From contig OY855910.1 of the NCBI GenBank assembly GCA_963693305.1, positions 20,118,362 to 20,182,361 of the forward strand: a DNA stretch of 64,000 bases. The letters run 5' to 3'. Below the pieces are notes generated by a model, which saw only the letters and a program-made list of their open reading frames with translations, was not told the origin of the DNA and did not search any database. The translations under genes and the position numbers were made by a program. The stretch is from Meandrina meandrites. Lineage: Eukaryota; Cnidaria; Anthozoa; Scleractinia; Meandrinidae. Numbering within the stretch: position 1 is the stretch's first letter; every line of letters starts with the position of its first letter. Of this stretch, positions 10,639 through 22,826 are shown piece by piece.

Positions 10639-12484
10639 TTGATGAGCCAGCGGGACAACCCTCTGATATTGGAATTTTCTACCGGGCACGGTTTTTATAC
10701 GGTACGTTTTAAAATCAATTGTGCCACTGATTTTCAAATCCTTGTCCTTATTTCAAACTCTTATACATTAATTGGAGATCTTGTTTTCAAGTTGAATCCT
10801 GGCCCCACAGGTGAAAGAATACCTGTTATTGTTTCAACGCGCAGTGATTACCGACATATAGCACAGTTGACAATGCCATCTTGTAATGCCGGCAACTTAA
10901 TCAACATCAATTGTTCAGCTGGATTATCTTTGAATGGATATTATAATCACCCACTGACATTATGCACATTCAATGCTCGTTCGGTCAAAAACAAGAGCGC
11001 TGCTATTTTGGACTATATATCTGATTGCAAACCTGATCTTTTTGCAATCACCGAGACTTGGCCGAGTGCAGACAATGCAGCTGTACGGGCGGAGTTGTGC
11101 CCTGATGGGTAAAAGTTTATAGATCACCCCCGTCTTGGGCATTGTGGCAGCGGAACGGGTCTAGTATATCGCGATTCACTGGGTATTAAGAAAGCTGACG
11201 CGTGTGAAAAGGAATCATTTGAATTCTTCGAGAGGACTGTTACGTCGTCATCTTTGCACAATCTTCGCGTTGTTATCATCTACCGTCTGCCATACTCTGA
11301 TGAACATAGAGTCTCAACCAGTGTTTTCTGCACGGAGTTTTCGAATTACCTTGAATCCATTCTTCTGTCTAAGGAACAGCTACTGATTACCGGTGACTTT
11401 AACATCCATGTTAATGCTGTTGATGATCCTGACTCTATCAAGCTGTTGGATCTTTTGGGAGTCTGTTGTCTCCCAGCCAACTCATGTTCATGGACATCCA
11501 CTAGATCTTATTATCACCCGATGGTCTGACCAAATCATCCAGGATCCGCCACAAACTGATCGTTTCATATCAGACCATGCATCACTTCTTTGCAAGCTAC
11601 TTCAAGATAAACCAGCTGTGACAACTAAGAAGGTCACTTACAAGAGGTTCAAATCAGTGGATCTGGATTCACTCCAAGACGACTTAGCTGCTTCTGCATT
11701 ATGCCAAGAACAATCCGATGAGTTAACTAGTCTCAACCTGGAGGGAGTGGATGCGCTTTTACTTAACTATAACAGTACTCTGTCCAGAATGACCAATTGT
11801 CATGCACCATTAAAAACAAAGACCTCGAGGGCAAGGCCGAGGGTACTTTGGTACAACGCCGACATAGATGCCACTAAACAAATACGACGGAAAGCTAAGC
11901 GAACATGGAGAAAAACTAAATCGCTGTCAGACCTGGTTATCTTTAAGTCTAGGAAAAATCACGTGACTCATCTCATGAATCAAGCTAGACAGGTGTTTTA
12001 TACCAACTTTATTGATGAGAACAGTGCCGATCAAGGAAGGCTATTTAGAGCCACCAAGAAACTCCTTGTCAGAAAGGATGAATGATCTTTCCTTGACTAT
12101 CATGACAAAACGGCCCTAGCCAATGACGTCAACCGCTTTTTTGCACGTAAGATCACCAGAATTCGTTCAGGCATCGATGCCACTGTTGTGGATGATGAAT
12201 TACCCATTCCACCTGAAGTAGAAGTTGTTCCAACATGTTTATCTTTAAGTGCTTTCCACCCTCTTACTGAGAATGATGTATGTATGGGCTTTAATCCAGA
12301 AGTCAGCTAAGAAGCCTTGTCTAACAGACCCCATGCCAACATCACTAGTCGTCGGTTGTCTCGATGTGCTCCTCCCTGTCATCGCGTGCATAGTTAATTC
12401 ATCGCTGTCCTCAGGTTACTTTCCCAGTAAATGGAAGGAAGCTCTTGTCAACCCCCTCCTAAAGAAGGGTGGCCTTGATTCGGT
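10639..12484 (+). pseudogene. Non-LTR retrotransposon ORF2: AP endonuclease and start of RT
   Basis: Near the start is FKLNPGPTG. The endonuclease follows: NARSVKNKSAAILDYI and ITETW (10970-11060), IYRLPYSDEH (about 11280), GDFNIHV (11392-11412) and the end block PTHVHGHPLDLIITR (11478-11522), with SDHASL after it. A linker region rich in lysine follows, ending NQARQVFYTNFI. Then come the first RT blocks: KPCLTDPMPTSLV, FPSKWKEALVNPLLKK (12320-12467). The YxDD core is absent because the copy stops at about 12484. Lesions: stops at 11110 and 12083 and frame changes near 11470 and 12280. The family looks CR1/L2-like; the clade was not determined. Confidence 0.85.
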
Positions 12485-12590
12485 GTGGAATGGTGGTGGA
12501 ATGGGTAATTCATCATCCACAACAGTGACATCGATGTCTGAACGAATTCTGGTGATCTTCTGGTGTCGATGACGGACTGTAATAAACTTC
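12485..12590 (-). mobile_element. Inverted piece of the same LINE
   Basis: About 80 bases here (12490-12570) are the inverse of 12147-12218 in the LINE upstream, with few differences. The LINE therefore ends in a head-to-head junction with its own inverted sequence, as seen after twin-primed insertion or rearrangement. Confidence 0.75.
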
Positions 12591-12654
12591 AAGAGTACCA
12601 GTACGGCAGCTTGTTTTTATATAGATGACGAAACCGGCCAGAATTCTTTCCACT

Positions 12655-12690
12655 AAGGTAAGGTAAGGTAAGGTAAGGAAAGGTACGCGA
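12655..12690. repeat. Microsatellite (GGTAA)n
   Basis: Six or so units of AAGGT/GGTAA. It lies beyond the inverted LINE piece and could be an old LINE tail. Confidence 0.8.
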
Positions 12691-12699
12691 TGACAACGA

Positions 12700-14520
12700 T
12701 TATAATTAGGAAACGTTTCAAATGCCGTGCTCTTTTTTGGAGGATTAGAAGTTTGTGATAGTCCTGAATCCTGTGAGTAATTCGAGAAAGTAAAAATGCC
12801 TGCCATACATCTTCAAAGAGTTTTGTTTGGTAAAATCAGTGGAAGTTTGAAGCTTAGAAACCATTATAAAACGCTTCTTCGCATGGCTTCAAATAAAGGC
12901 ATTTTAGTTGAAAAAACATGATAAAATAGTGATACACAATTCTGGTAGACAACTTTACCGGAGATTACTTTCGCATGAAATCATGTAAAATTGAGGTAGC
13001 TCTGTGTACTGAATTAATGTCACCAAGCAACAGTTTCTAAGGATACAGCCCCATAATTTAGTACAAGAAGAACTTATGCTCAATTCTGTGTCAAAAATCG
13101 GAGTATTTTGGGCAAACACTCAGCAGTCTACAATCACTTGAAAAGCACTGACAGAATTCAGGTTTGCATAATAGCATATTAGGATAAAATGGTACCCAGT
13201 CGAGAAGTGATGTAGCGCTGGCCCATCAATGGAAAATATATTTCTGTATTCTTTAGATGTTAACCTATCTAAAGCACTCACAAACCGAAGTTTGCGTGAG
13301 TCATGGCTGGCTGTGGTAATACACTGGAATATCCCTCATTACCTCCTGTCAAATTCCTGCTTAGACTTGAACATATCTATTTTATTGTCTTAATTAAATT
13401 CAAACTCTTGAATGGCACAAAAAAATTCCTCCTTAAAAAACGCATTTGTAAAGTAGTCACGTGAGTGCTTTGAGTGAAAAAATGACAGTTCGGAAAATGC
13501 ATATGTCGACATTTTTGTGTAAATAACTAAATGGTTCATTTAATAGCTTGCATGTCTCTGTTCCGCATAAATATTCATTACTTGCTCCGGAGTCAAACGC
13601 TTGAATAACGCAAAAATATACACACCAAACAGAAAAAATATATATTCATTTATTTTAAACAGGTGAAGGCTTATTGTTTTTGCAAATCCTTATTGTGCAC
13701 GTAATTCATGTCGCAATGTAACGCCACGTCATGCATTGAGTGGGCAAGCTGAGTAAACTTTTCAAACAAATATAAGGCTGATTTGCTCTCTCAAATGGTC
13801 GGTAACCCCCATTTTTTTTTGACAGACAGCTGTTTTGAAAATCTTGACAGATTGTAAAAAATTAACAAAAAAATCAATGTGCGAAGTTAAAGTTACTAAT
13901 TTTTCTGCCCACGCGGCACCGAATCTTGCCATCTTTCGACTGTCAGGCAAGTGCAAATGTGATCGCTAAATGAGTAGATTTTCTTTAAGGAACATCACCA
14001 GTTGAATCAATTTGATCAACATATCCACTTTAACAATATTTAGACAAGAAAATTGCATTTCATTGATTTATTTGCGATATTTTTGGACAAACAGACACTG
14101 TCGCCATTGTAAGAAACGAACGCCAATTTTTAAGATCAAAAGGTGGTCTTTCGGAGATCTTATTACCGAAACGAATTCTCGGTGACCCCCCATTTTTTAC
14201 ATTTCTGACACGAGTCACCAATAAACTCACAGTGGTGAAAAAATATTTTTGCGCGACCATGCTTAATAGGTCCTGGTGAGTATGAATAAAAGGCACTGCA
14301 CGGCACGGCACAATGTTTAATGTGGGAACTGCGGGAACGCACCAGCAAGTTTACAGGTAAGCCACAAAAAATAATAGCAGTAAATTTTTAAAATAATTAT
14401 ATGCAATGCATGAATAAAGAAACGTAAGTATATAAATTACTATGAGTGAAAGGTTTACAAATGTTAAAACATCTTGATTAAATTTTTTTAAAAAATACGT
14501 GAAATGTTGTAAAACATATA
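12700..14520. other. Non-coding, nothing recognised
   Basis: AT-rich, with short open frames only. No repeat pair inside the window was noticed. Confidence 0.5.
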
Positions 14521-14524
14521 CAAT

Positions 14525-14760
14525 TATTTACAAATGACGACTAATGTCAATGGCATACAGTGCCTTCCTAAGGGTTTTCTAACAAAGTGAAGATCTGACG
14601 GAGTCTGGGAGGCTATTCCATATTTTAGGGGTGAAGGATCGCCAAGATTTAAACCGTGCTTGGTAGTATGCACTTTAGGAAGGTTGAGAATGTTTTGTCC
14701 TCTTAAGCCTGGCCAATGAGTCAGCCGAGTGGTTCTGGAATGATTTACCGACAAGACTAC
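14525..14760 (-). pseudogene. LINE 3' end (C-terminus of RT ORF)
   Basis: The minus strand reads ARFKSWRSFTPKIWNSLPDS, then VRSSL, a stop, and RKALYAIDISRHL before a terminal stop at about 14535. The W-N-S-L-P-D-x-V/I-R block is the hallmark C-terminus of CR1/jockey-type LINE ORF2. A premature stop interrupts it. It is 5'-truncated and lies close to the PWP2 exon, in the following intron. Confidence 0.75.
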
Positions 14761-15176
14761 CCCCAAAACACCCTGGCCAGATTATGAACTGGCTGCCCCC
14801 AAATGTGCTACTTGATTTTCTGCTGCAGTTACCCAGGCCAGGAAATTGAGTGGTAATTGCCAGATTAAATGTTTTGAAGGCAAGAGTTAAATTTGAATCT
14901 GAAGACTTCATTAGTACACATTATTGGTGTCATAATTCTCCAATAATCAATTATTGGTTGGTTTAACAGTCCTTGGACAATTGTCCAGAAAACGGGTACC
15001 ACATAACCATATTTGACCAGCTATTGTGACAGAAACACACTTGATGCATTATTACAGCTCATAATTTGCCAACTGTTCCAGCAGCTGACATAAAGTTTGT
15101 GACTGAATTTGGTCACTGAAAAACATGAAATTCTCCAATAAATCATGAATTTTCCAGAAGATAGTATGTTACTTAC

Positions 15177-15402
15177 ACTTTCTCAAGGTCCTGTTGTTGC
15201 CTCGTTACACTCTTTTGTAAACTGCGCAATATCACCAAAAGCCTTCTGGCAAGCAGTTTTAGCTTTTGCCCATGTACAGTTAATAGTTGATGGCACCACA
15301 AAAGGTAAAACTGAAGATGGCACGACTTCTCTAACTGTAAAACAATGAACTGCAGCAGTCGCTCTCCAAAGGGCTCCCTCAGAGACTGTACAACCAAAGG
15401 AA
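15177..15402 (-). CDS. PWP2: PWP2 (UTP-B subunit), Utp12-domain exon
   Basis: PWP2 is a nucleolar WD-repeat protein of the UTP-B complex in the small-subunit processome, needed for early 18S rRNA processing. This internal exon encodes the Utp12 domain after the WD repeats: LVVQSLRE, ERLLQFI, LQFYLLWCHQLLTVHGQKLK, then SLQKSVTRQQQDLEKV. The family has the same order, with HGQKLK and QKSxxRxxxDL. Minus-strand acceptor: CTATTAG just before 15402, adding two bases to a codon; donor: GTAAGTAA from 15176, leaving phase 2. The length is 226 bp with no stops. The preceding exon is 50958-51176. The final exon was not found. Confidence 0.88.
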
Positions 15403-15409
15403 CTAATAG

Positions 15410-16226
15410 TTCAAACGTACATATAAAGTTAATAATAGTAATAATATATAGATTTAGCCATGCCTAAATGCGGAGCTCTGCATATACCTTTTTTGCTGTT
15501 TCTCAATAATTTGTGAAAATACCCTTATTGAAAATGCTGTTATTGAAGTTATCAACATGGCCCGAACCAATGTAGTATTTTACACAATGATCACACTTTT
15601 TTAATCACGCTTTTTGGAAGGAAAAAAAATTATCGATTTCTTTAAATTTTGGCATTTCAGTACTCCAAGCCCAAGTTTTTCAGGAGTCACTTCTGGCGCC
15701 TTTTTTTTCGCCACTAGAAAAATTTTGGTTCCCAAAAGCAAAGCCTTTTTTAAAGCAGGGTACCTCATTTCACAATACATGATGTAATACTGATGACCAT
15801 GACGAGCTGCATTAAAGTCGTCCGAAGAACGTTTTGGTGTATTTATGTAAGAGATTTTTTTATTGAACTGTTGAAATGTTTACAAAAAATAAAAGAAACA
15901 GGTAAGGAAGATAAACATGCAAAACAAGTTAATTCTTGTACAGTTCAGTAAAATAATGGAAAAGTAAATGTGGTTTTCAAACTTTATAATGGCAGCTCCA
16001 TGATCAAAGACATCAAACAACACAGTTAAGGCCGCGCTGGACCCTTGCTCATTAATAAATTCATTAGCAATTTATTTTGACGGGGTGTCATGTTGTAAAT
16101 GTTTAATTCTTCGAATTTTGAACACCGATTCCTTCAAAACTTATCAAGGATAATAGGGGTTGATGGAATTTTGTCATGATTGTCGTTTTACTGAGAGATG
16201 ACCGTTTACTTTGATGTTACAAGCTC
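15410..16226. other. Intronic, nothing recognised
   Basis: AT-rich sequence left of the composite element. No domain and no repeat partner in the window was noticed. Confidence 0.45.
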
Positions 16227-16432
16227 TTAAGAGCGGCTTGCCCTAAGGATCACCTAAACCTATGCAGGATAGAAAAATTCGATTTTCTCAAACTTTGCCA
16301 GGATAAAGGTTTTTACTAACTAGTTTCAAAAATGTAACTTTGAGGTTGTTTCGATTTTTATTTTTTTCACGAGACGGCTTTTCGTATTTGGCCGCTTGAA
16401 GTGCCAAGATCGGCCCTAAAATTCCACTTTTT

Positions 16433-18613
16433 AAGCGATGACGTCATCGGTTAATGCTGTAAAGCGGAAAAGCGATGGAATTTATGGAATTTTTGGTGTT
16501 ACGGTGTGAGAATTACTCCCTGAATTGAACCGAAGAGCAATGGGAACTAGGTGCATTGTTTGTATTCTTTTTGAGTTATTTTTTCAAAAAAATAACTCTT
16601 AGTCGGCGCGATGGACCGTGTAGTCAGTGGAATATGTTTGTATCTCACACCAATCAGGTTTGAGGTACCATCAGAACCAATCAAATTGCAGTTTATAAAG
16701 GGGAAGTAATCTGACACTGTTGTAAGCAAGCGATTTCATTCGAAGATTTTCAATTTGTAGGAGGCAGAATCGGTGAGTTGTGAATTAATCCTGGATTTGA
16801 AACGCTCGCCTGCTTACAACGCACACGCCGCCAACAAAAGACCCAACACTAAATAGTTATTCAAGCGTTCCTTCAGGACGGGTTAGTTTCGCTGACCGTA
16901 GAAGAAATTGCATAAAGCATTTGAATAAAGCAGATTTGAAGAATAATGTTCTCATTGTGATGTTAATACTGTGTCATAAAAATGGCAAGGAATCTTCTTC
17001 AGAGTGTGTTGTGGCCGCTTGTTTTAAGAGTTCGTGACAAGGAAACTTCTTAAATTTAATACTGCTTGAGACTCCGTATCGCCAACTGAAAACCGCAATT
17101 AATGTAATTAGTCTCTTTAGTCTCTTGCTCCGGCGATTAGCTGACTCTCGGGCAAGTAGCGTTTATGTTTATACCTTAAACACACCACGTTTAGACATTT
17201 AATTAACCGGTATGGGTATTGGCTTTAAAATGGTTTTGCTTTTAAAATTAACTACGATCGATAGCGGCAACAGGCTAGAATAAGAGCATGTCATTCCGTG
17301 ACAGTTTGATAACTAAAATTAATTAGTTCTTGTTCCTGTTTGTTGAATGAAAACATTTACGACAGAAAGCAAATACTCCAGGTGTAGTACACCTTCGAAG
17401 CTTTCCTAAAAATATAGTTTTTGATTTGATTCGTTTATTACTTCGTTTGTTTGTTCAATGGAGACATAGTGTTTTCAAGAAAAACAAAAGTGTCATGTTA
17501 CAAAAGTGAGATAAACAAAAGTGTCATGTTACATGCGTTTTAAAAAAACAAAGGTATCGTTTTAGAGTGTTTGACAAAAACACAAAAGTATCCTGTAACA
17601 AACAAAAGTATCGCGTTACGGTTGTAAAAAAGCTAGCAACAAAATAAGCGCTAACAGAATAAGTCATTTCGTGACATTTTGACAATTAAATTAGTTCTTG
17701 TTTTTTCTAAATGATAAAAATTTACTATTGAACGAAACAGTTTTGACGTAACAAATTGCACGTAAAAATTATTTTGTCTGCAACATTTTTTTTTTTCAAA
17801 AAATGCCCCTTAGTCGTAGCAAGGGGCTATGTAGTTAGTGATGCACCATGCACAAATAGCTCAACCATCCCAACAGGACTAACACCCAGTCTTAGCCCAA
17901 GCAACCCAATCAATTGAAAAAATAACTCCTGCACGCTTAGCGTGCCTATGTTTTAGATCCGCCATCTTGTTTTTTGGCAAAGGAAGATATTTTTTTGCAG
18001 CTTGTATCATCACCGATCGGCAAACCTTATTTCATTTGTAGCTGTTAAATTGAGATTTCGAGTCTGCAGTGAGTGTTGCACTTTATCAGTTATCGAATAA
18101 ATTTGGCATAAAGTTAAGAAGTGATGTCTGTCGTGACTGCAGACGAAGCAACCGATTATTAGCAGTTTTGAAACATCTGTTGATAAGGTGAGCCATCTTA
18201 AACCTTTTTAAGCGATGACGTCATTTTATGACGTCATCGGTTAATGCTGTAGAGCGGAAAAGCGATGGAATTTATGGAATTTTTGGTGTGATAATTACTC
18301 CCTGAATTGAACCGAAGAGTAATGGGAACTAGGTGCATTGTTTGTATTCTTTTTGAGATCCGCCATCTTGTTTTTTGGCAAAGGAAGATATTTTTTTGCA
18401 GCTTGTATCATCACCGATCGGCAAACCTTATTTCATTTGTAGCTGTTAAATTGAGATTTCGAGTCTGGAGTGAGTGTTGCACTTTATCAGTTATCGAATA
18501 AATTTGGCATAAAGTTAAGAAGTGATGTCTGTCGTGACTGCAGACGAAGCAACCGATTATTAGCAGTTTTGAAACATCTGTTGAAAAGGTGAGCCATCGT
18601 AAACCTTTTTTTT
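16433..18613 (+). repeat. Tandem duplication, about 400-bp unit, first copy interrupted
   Basis: Each unit begins AAGCGATGACGTCAT (16433 and 18210). Unit one is 16433-16572 plus 17954-18209; unit two is 18210-18613. They are nearly identical, apart from a doubled TGACGTCAT block near 18220. The 1381-bp Helentron-like insertion in unit one is absent from unit two, which serves as its empty site. Confidence 0.9.
16573..17953 (+). mobile_element. Helentron-like non-autonomous element, copy 3
   Basis: The left end is GAGTTATTTTTTCAA. The right end has the inverse TTGAAAAAATAACTC, followed by hairpin GCACGCTTAGCGTGC and CTATGTTT. One inverted repeat is terminal and the other lies about 30 bp inside, before a hairpin; this asymmetry is the published signature of Helentrons (Helitron2) and their HINE derivatives. 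The empty site near 18354 shows insertion after a T run, with at most a TT duplication. It is 1381 bp and encodes no Rep/helicase. Confidence 0.7.
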
Positions 18614-19508
18614 AAGCGATGACGATGACGTGATCGATTAATCTCGCCGTGCGATTGGACAGGATCTGTTGTTGTCTGTTGCCTGTTGTGATTAACCGAT
18701 CCGTCGAACCGAATACTGGGAAAAGAAATCAAGTCAACTCAACAAGAAATCGTCGCATAGAACTCAAAGCAAAATACTCCTGGGTCGTTAGAAAGGACTA
18801 ATATAAAGCATAAACGAAAGAAACAAATTATATTTGATGCGTTCTATAAGATTTAGTAAACAGAAATCTCTCCATTCTTTAAAACAAAAGGTGTAAACAA
18901 TTTTAGACAGCGTTTGACCTTGCATCGTATATCGTATATCGTATGTCACGCCAAGATAACGCAATTCTTGTTGAACAATCATTCAGCACAGAAGTTGTCA
19001 GTTACTTTTATTTACCCTAATGTTTTGACAAATGTCCTGAAAATTATCAAAGACCCCTTGTGAAACGTCATCGCTTCTGCATGCATCGCGTGCCGTTTAT
19101 TTTAAGCGATGACGATGACGTGATCGATTAATCTCGCCGTGCGAGTGGACAGGATCTGTTGTTGTCTGTTGTCTGTTGCCTGTTGTGATCAACCGATCTG
19201 TAGAACCGAATACTGGGAAAAGAAATCAAGTCAACTCAACAAGAAATCGTCGCATAGAACTTAAAGCAAAATACTCCTGGGCCGTTAGAAAGGACTAATT
19301 TAAAGCATAAACGAAAGAAACAAATTATATTTGATGCGTTCTATAAGATTTAGTAAACAGAAATCTCTCCATTCTTTAAAACAAAAGGTGTAAACAATTT
19401 TAGACAGCGTTCGACCTTGCATCGTATATCGTATATCGTATGTCACGCCAAGATAACGCAATTTTTGTTGAACAATCATTAAGCACAGAAGTTGTCAGTT
19501 ACTTTTAT
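18614..19508 (+). repeat. Direct repeat, about 405-bp unit, two copies
   Basis: 18614-19018 and 19104-19508 are nearly identical and both begin AAGCGATGACGATGACGTGA. An 80-bp spacer (19025-19103) separates them and recurs at 27330-27412 next to the palindrome arm. Both copies hold the triplet CGTATATCGTATATCGTATG. No coding function was seen. Confidence 0.88.
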
Positions 19509-20082
19509 GTACCCTAATTTTTTCGACTATTTTGCTTGGTTACCAAGGAAAATGGTAAGAATTGGGATGATCGGGGCACTCTCTGACACACATTTTTGTA
19601 TATTCTCAAGGGACTCTTTTAATTTGTCAAGGGAATACTTTTCGCTGTGGGCGATAAAAACGTCACTGGATAGGAATGCGTCAGCACTTCTCGATCCCGA
19701 AGTTATTTTCACGCGTCGCTCGTCATTTAACCTGTCTAACCTTTTGGAAACTACAGGAAGGTATTTTTCAAAAATCTGTGCTGTTCATCGATTGAGTCGC
19801 TTAGTTTTGCATGCTTAAAAGCTGCTGCGAATCTTCATTGTCAGGGGATATTGGCCAATGCCATTTTCTATTGTTACAAGTCTATTGTTTGTCGTCTTCA
19901 TTGAAAGAAGTATTTTTAGCTCGTCACGGAATCTTTTGTTTTGACCACAATTCACGGACTTGATCACGACTTAATGCAGCTTCTCAAGACTTCAGACGGG
20001 AAAATGGTAATGTACAATATTGCTTCGAACTTAAATGGAACTTAACTGGAATTTTTAGAAGGATCGGTAAAGCCACTTAGTG
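19509..20082 (+). repeat. Dispersed repeat, piece 1
   Basis: Inverse of 330-895. It ends exactly where the first Helentron-like copy starts. The open frame 19492-19818 is not preserved in the other copy. Confidence 0.85.
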
Positions 20083-22540
20083 AAACATAGGCACGCTAAG
20101 CGTGCAGGAGTTATTTTTTCAATTGATTGGGTGGCTTGGGGTAGAACTGGGTGTTAGTCCTGTTGGGATGGTTTATTTCATGGGTTGAGCTATTTGTGCA
20201 TGGTGCATGTGCACGGTCCATCGCGCCGACTAAGAGCTACTTTTGGAAAAATAACTCAAAAACAATTTAAAAAGAAATTGTGCAAATGTTTTAAACATTA
20301 GGCCGCTTCCCTTGTAAATATGACTATGGTGTGCAACCGATCGATCGAACCATACCACAGGCGGACCACCCTATGTGTTCGTGGTTAACAATTGTTGACA
20401 TAAGGTTATGTCGAAATCAATGGCGCGTATAGAAGATATATAGAGAAATATTACGTCGGCTTCGATTTACTGCAAAATATAAAAATTACTCTAAATGATT
20501 CAATAAAAATTAAGATGAAATGTTGATTGAGTCTTGTGTCATGTTTATTCGCCGCCCCGAGCCCTTAAAAAGCGTTATTTTGCGAGATCATTTAGCGACC
20601 GGTATAAACAGAGAGAGAAGAGAGAACAAGGCAGGCAGCTTTACCGCCGGCGGTCGCGACCTTGTCCTATTCAAGCTAGAACTGACGCTAAACCATCAAC
20701 ATTCTCGCCTCGAAAACACGGGCATCCGAACAACTAGATATTTCTCTGTCCCTGTGCCAAATTAGAGCTTCATCCTTCCAATATTTTCCGAGAAAAGCGA
20801 TCCCGAAGTCTCAAAAGTAGCTTTCTCCATATGATCAGTGCAAAATTCTGAACCAAAGGAATGTTAGGAACGCGAGCCCATTCGAATCTACCAATCAACG
20901 CATCCCGACCGTTGCCAATTCAAATGCCCAAGCCCGCCCTAACGGTCGCGACGCGTTGATTGGTAACCGCATTGCACTGCCGTACTACTAAACATCAACA
21001 ATCGGAGGCGAAGCTTGAAATGCGAGATTCGCACAACGAATACTATATACTATACCTTCCTACGGCCCTCACTCGCGGCACAAATGATGATTTTCTCTTT
21101 CCGTGCCATCCAACTACGTTGTCACAACAGGGGAATTTTAATATTTGCCGAGCAGACAAAACGTGCCCTTGTAACATCATCACATTATGAGCTTTTCAAA
21201 CGATCGTACAATAAATAACTCATGACCGCTCATGTGAAGTCCTACTATTTTTAAGCAGGAAACGTCGAACCTTCTCCGACCACATTCCAACCTCACGAAA
21301 ATACCTATTATTTGGCAACTCTCGAGCCCAAATAAACCCACATGCCTCAACCTATTACAACTACGTTATTCTTTGGTGGAAAAACCTTGAGAGATTTATG
21401 GTCGCTCGTGTTATTACTTAGACAAAGCTCCTACAATGCTATACTTTTAACCGAGAGAAAACAGTTTAAACACCGCGCGGTTAGAATCTCAAAGATTTCT
21501 CGTTTTATTTCTTTAACACTCGCCCTTACAAACAACCCACAGTGCGTCAGTTTGTTCTCATTTGGGGACCAAAACAAAACGTTGACCAAAAGTCAATAGT
21601 ACTAAGCATGGTCTTAACTCATTCAAATATTATGCGGCGAAACAATGGAATATGCTTCCAGACGAGGTTCGCGACAAGGCTGGCACCAAGGAATTTATTA
21701 GGCTAGTGCGAAATTTAGATCTTTAATTTATTTTTTATTTATTTTTTTTAATTATTTATTTATTTATTATTATTATCTTTTAATCTAGTTAAAACTATTT
21801 TTCATCATGTAGTATTTTAAGCATATTATTGTAATAGATTGTTGTAAGTAGTTGATTTTTTAATAATTTTAAATATTATTGTAATAGATTCTTGTAAATA
21901 GTTGAATTTTTAGTATTTTTTAAAGAATTTTTAGAATTAGTTTATGTGTTTTCATGGAGAACCTGCAAACTAGCTTCTTAGCTAAGTGTTCGATCCATGT
22001 AAAATAAAGTTATCTATCTATCTATCTAAACACACAACACTGACATTAAAAATGGAAGTCACAACATTTAATTTATTCTCAATATACATATTTATTCTAC
22101 TCAAAAACATCATAAATTTTAAATAAAGTGGTCAACAAATACTATACCCATATTCTGTCGTCAACTGAACTAGTTGATTCCGTAAACCAAGAGAATCACC
22201 TTCACCACCATGAAATTTCCAAACACTTTTCAGTTTAAGAACCCACACACAATGTTCTCACCCAAAGCTACATAAAAATCAAGAACTGGAATAAAGACTT
22301 CAGACCAACACGGCCCAACAAGGTCGAATCTGTAGCAAAACACAGATGGCCGTACCTTGAACCCAAAACAAATATTCGTAAAAACGATCCATATATACAA
22401 GCCGCAATTTGATTGGTCCTTGATAGAATCCCAAATCTGATTGGTGTGAAATACATACATGAATGATCCACCCAACCATCCACTTAATAGCCAAACACGT
22501 CTTCATGCCGACTAAGAGTTATTTTTTAAAAAAATAACTC
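20083..22540 (-). mobile_element. Helentron-like element, copy 1 (reverse)
   Basis: The ends match copy 3: AAACATAGG plus hairpin on the left, and the GAGTTATTTTTT/AAAAATAACTC hairpin on the right. The empty site in the 1-895 repeat (near 333-338) shows a clean insertion. Roughly 20083-20345 and 20965-22540 match copy 2 in inverse orientation; 20346-20960 does not match and is private to this copy. A LINE end lies at 21597-22027. No coding capacity was recognised. Confidence 0.7.
21597..22027 (+). pseudogene. LINE 3' end inside one Helentron arm
   Basis: Reads SFKYYAAKQWNMLPDEVRD, then TKEFIRLVRNLDL and a stop at about 21723-21726. This is the W-N-x-L-P-D-E-V-R C-terminus of LINE ORF2. An AT-rich 3' UTR and a TATCTATC tail follow (22013-22027). 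The matching position in the other arm (about 23327) is uninterrupted, so this is a clean 5'-truncated insertion of about 430 bp. Confidence 0.85.
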
Positions 22541-22826
22541 AAAAATTGACTGCAAAAAGCCGTCGGGCGAAAATTAAACTTACGCTTTAGCGTGAATAAT
22601 GAAGGATCTCACGGCTTCAAAAATATGCAGAATTTTGAAGCTTTGATACATAAGTAGCTACATCTTGAAATGAGAATTAATCTAAAACAAAACTTCCTTC
22701 AAGTTTCTTTCATTTGCCCAGTCAACGTGTGGAATTTTAGGCTTCTGAAGCGTATTGATTTGAAAAGCACATGGTGACATCTGATATGCAGCGTGCGGCC
22801 GACTTACCGTCGCGTTGTTGTTTATT
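22541..22826 (+). repeat. Dispersed repeat, piece 2 (palindrome spacer)
   Basis: Inverse of about 56-332. It forms the 286-bp spacer between two inverted Helentron-like copies. Confidence 0.9.
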
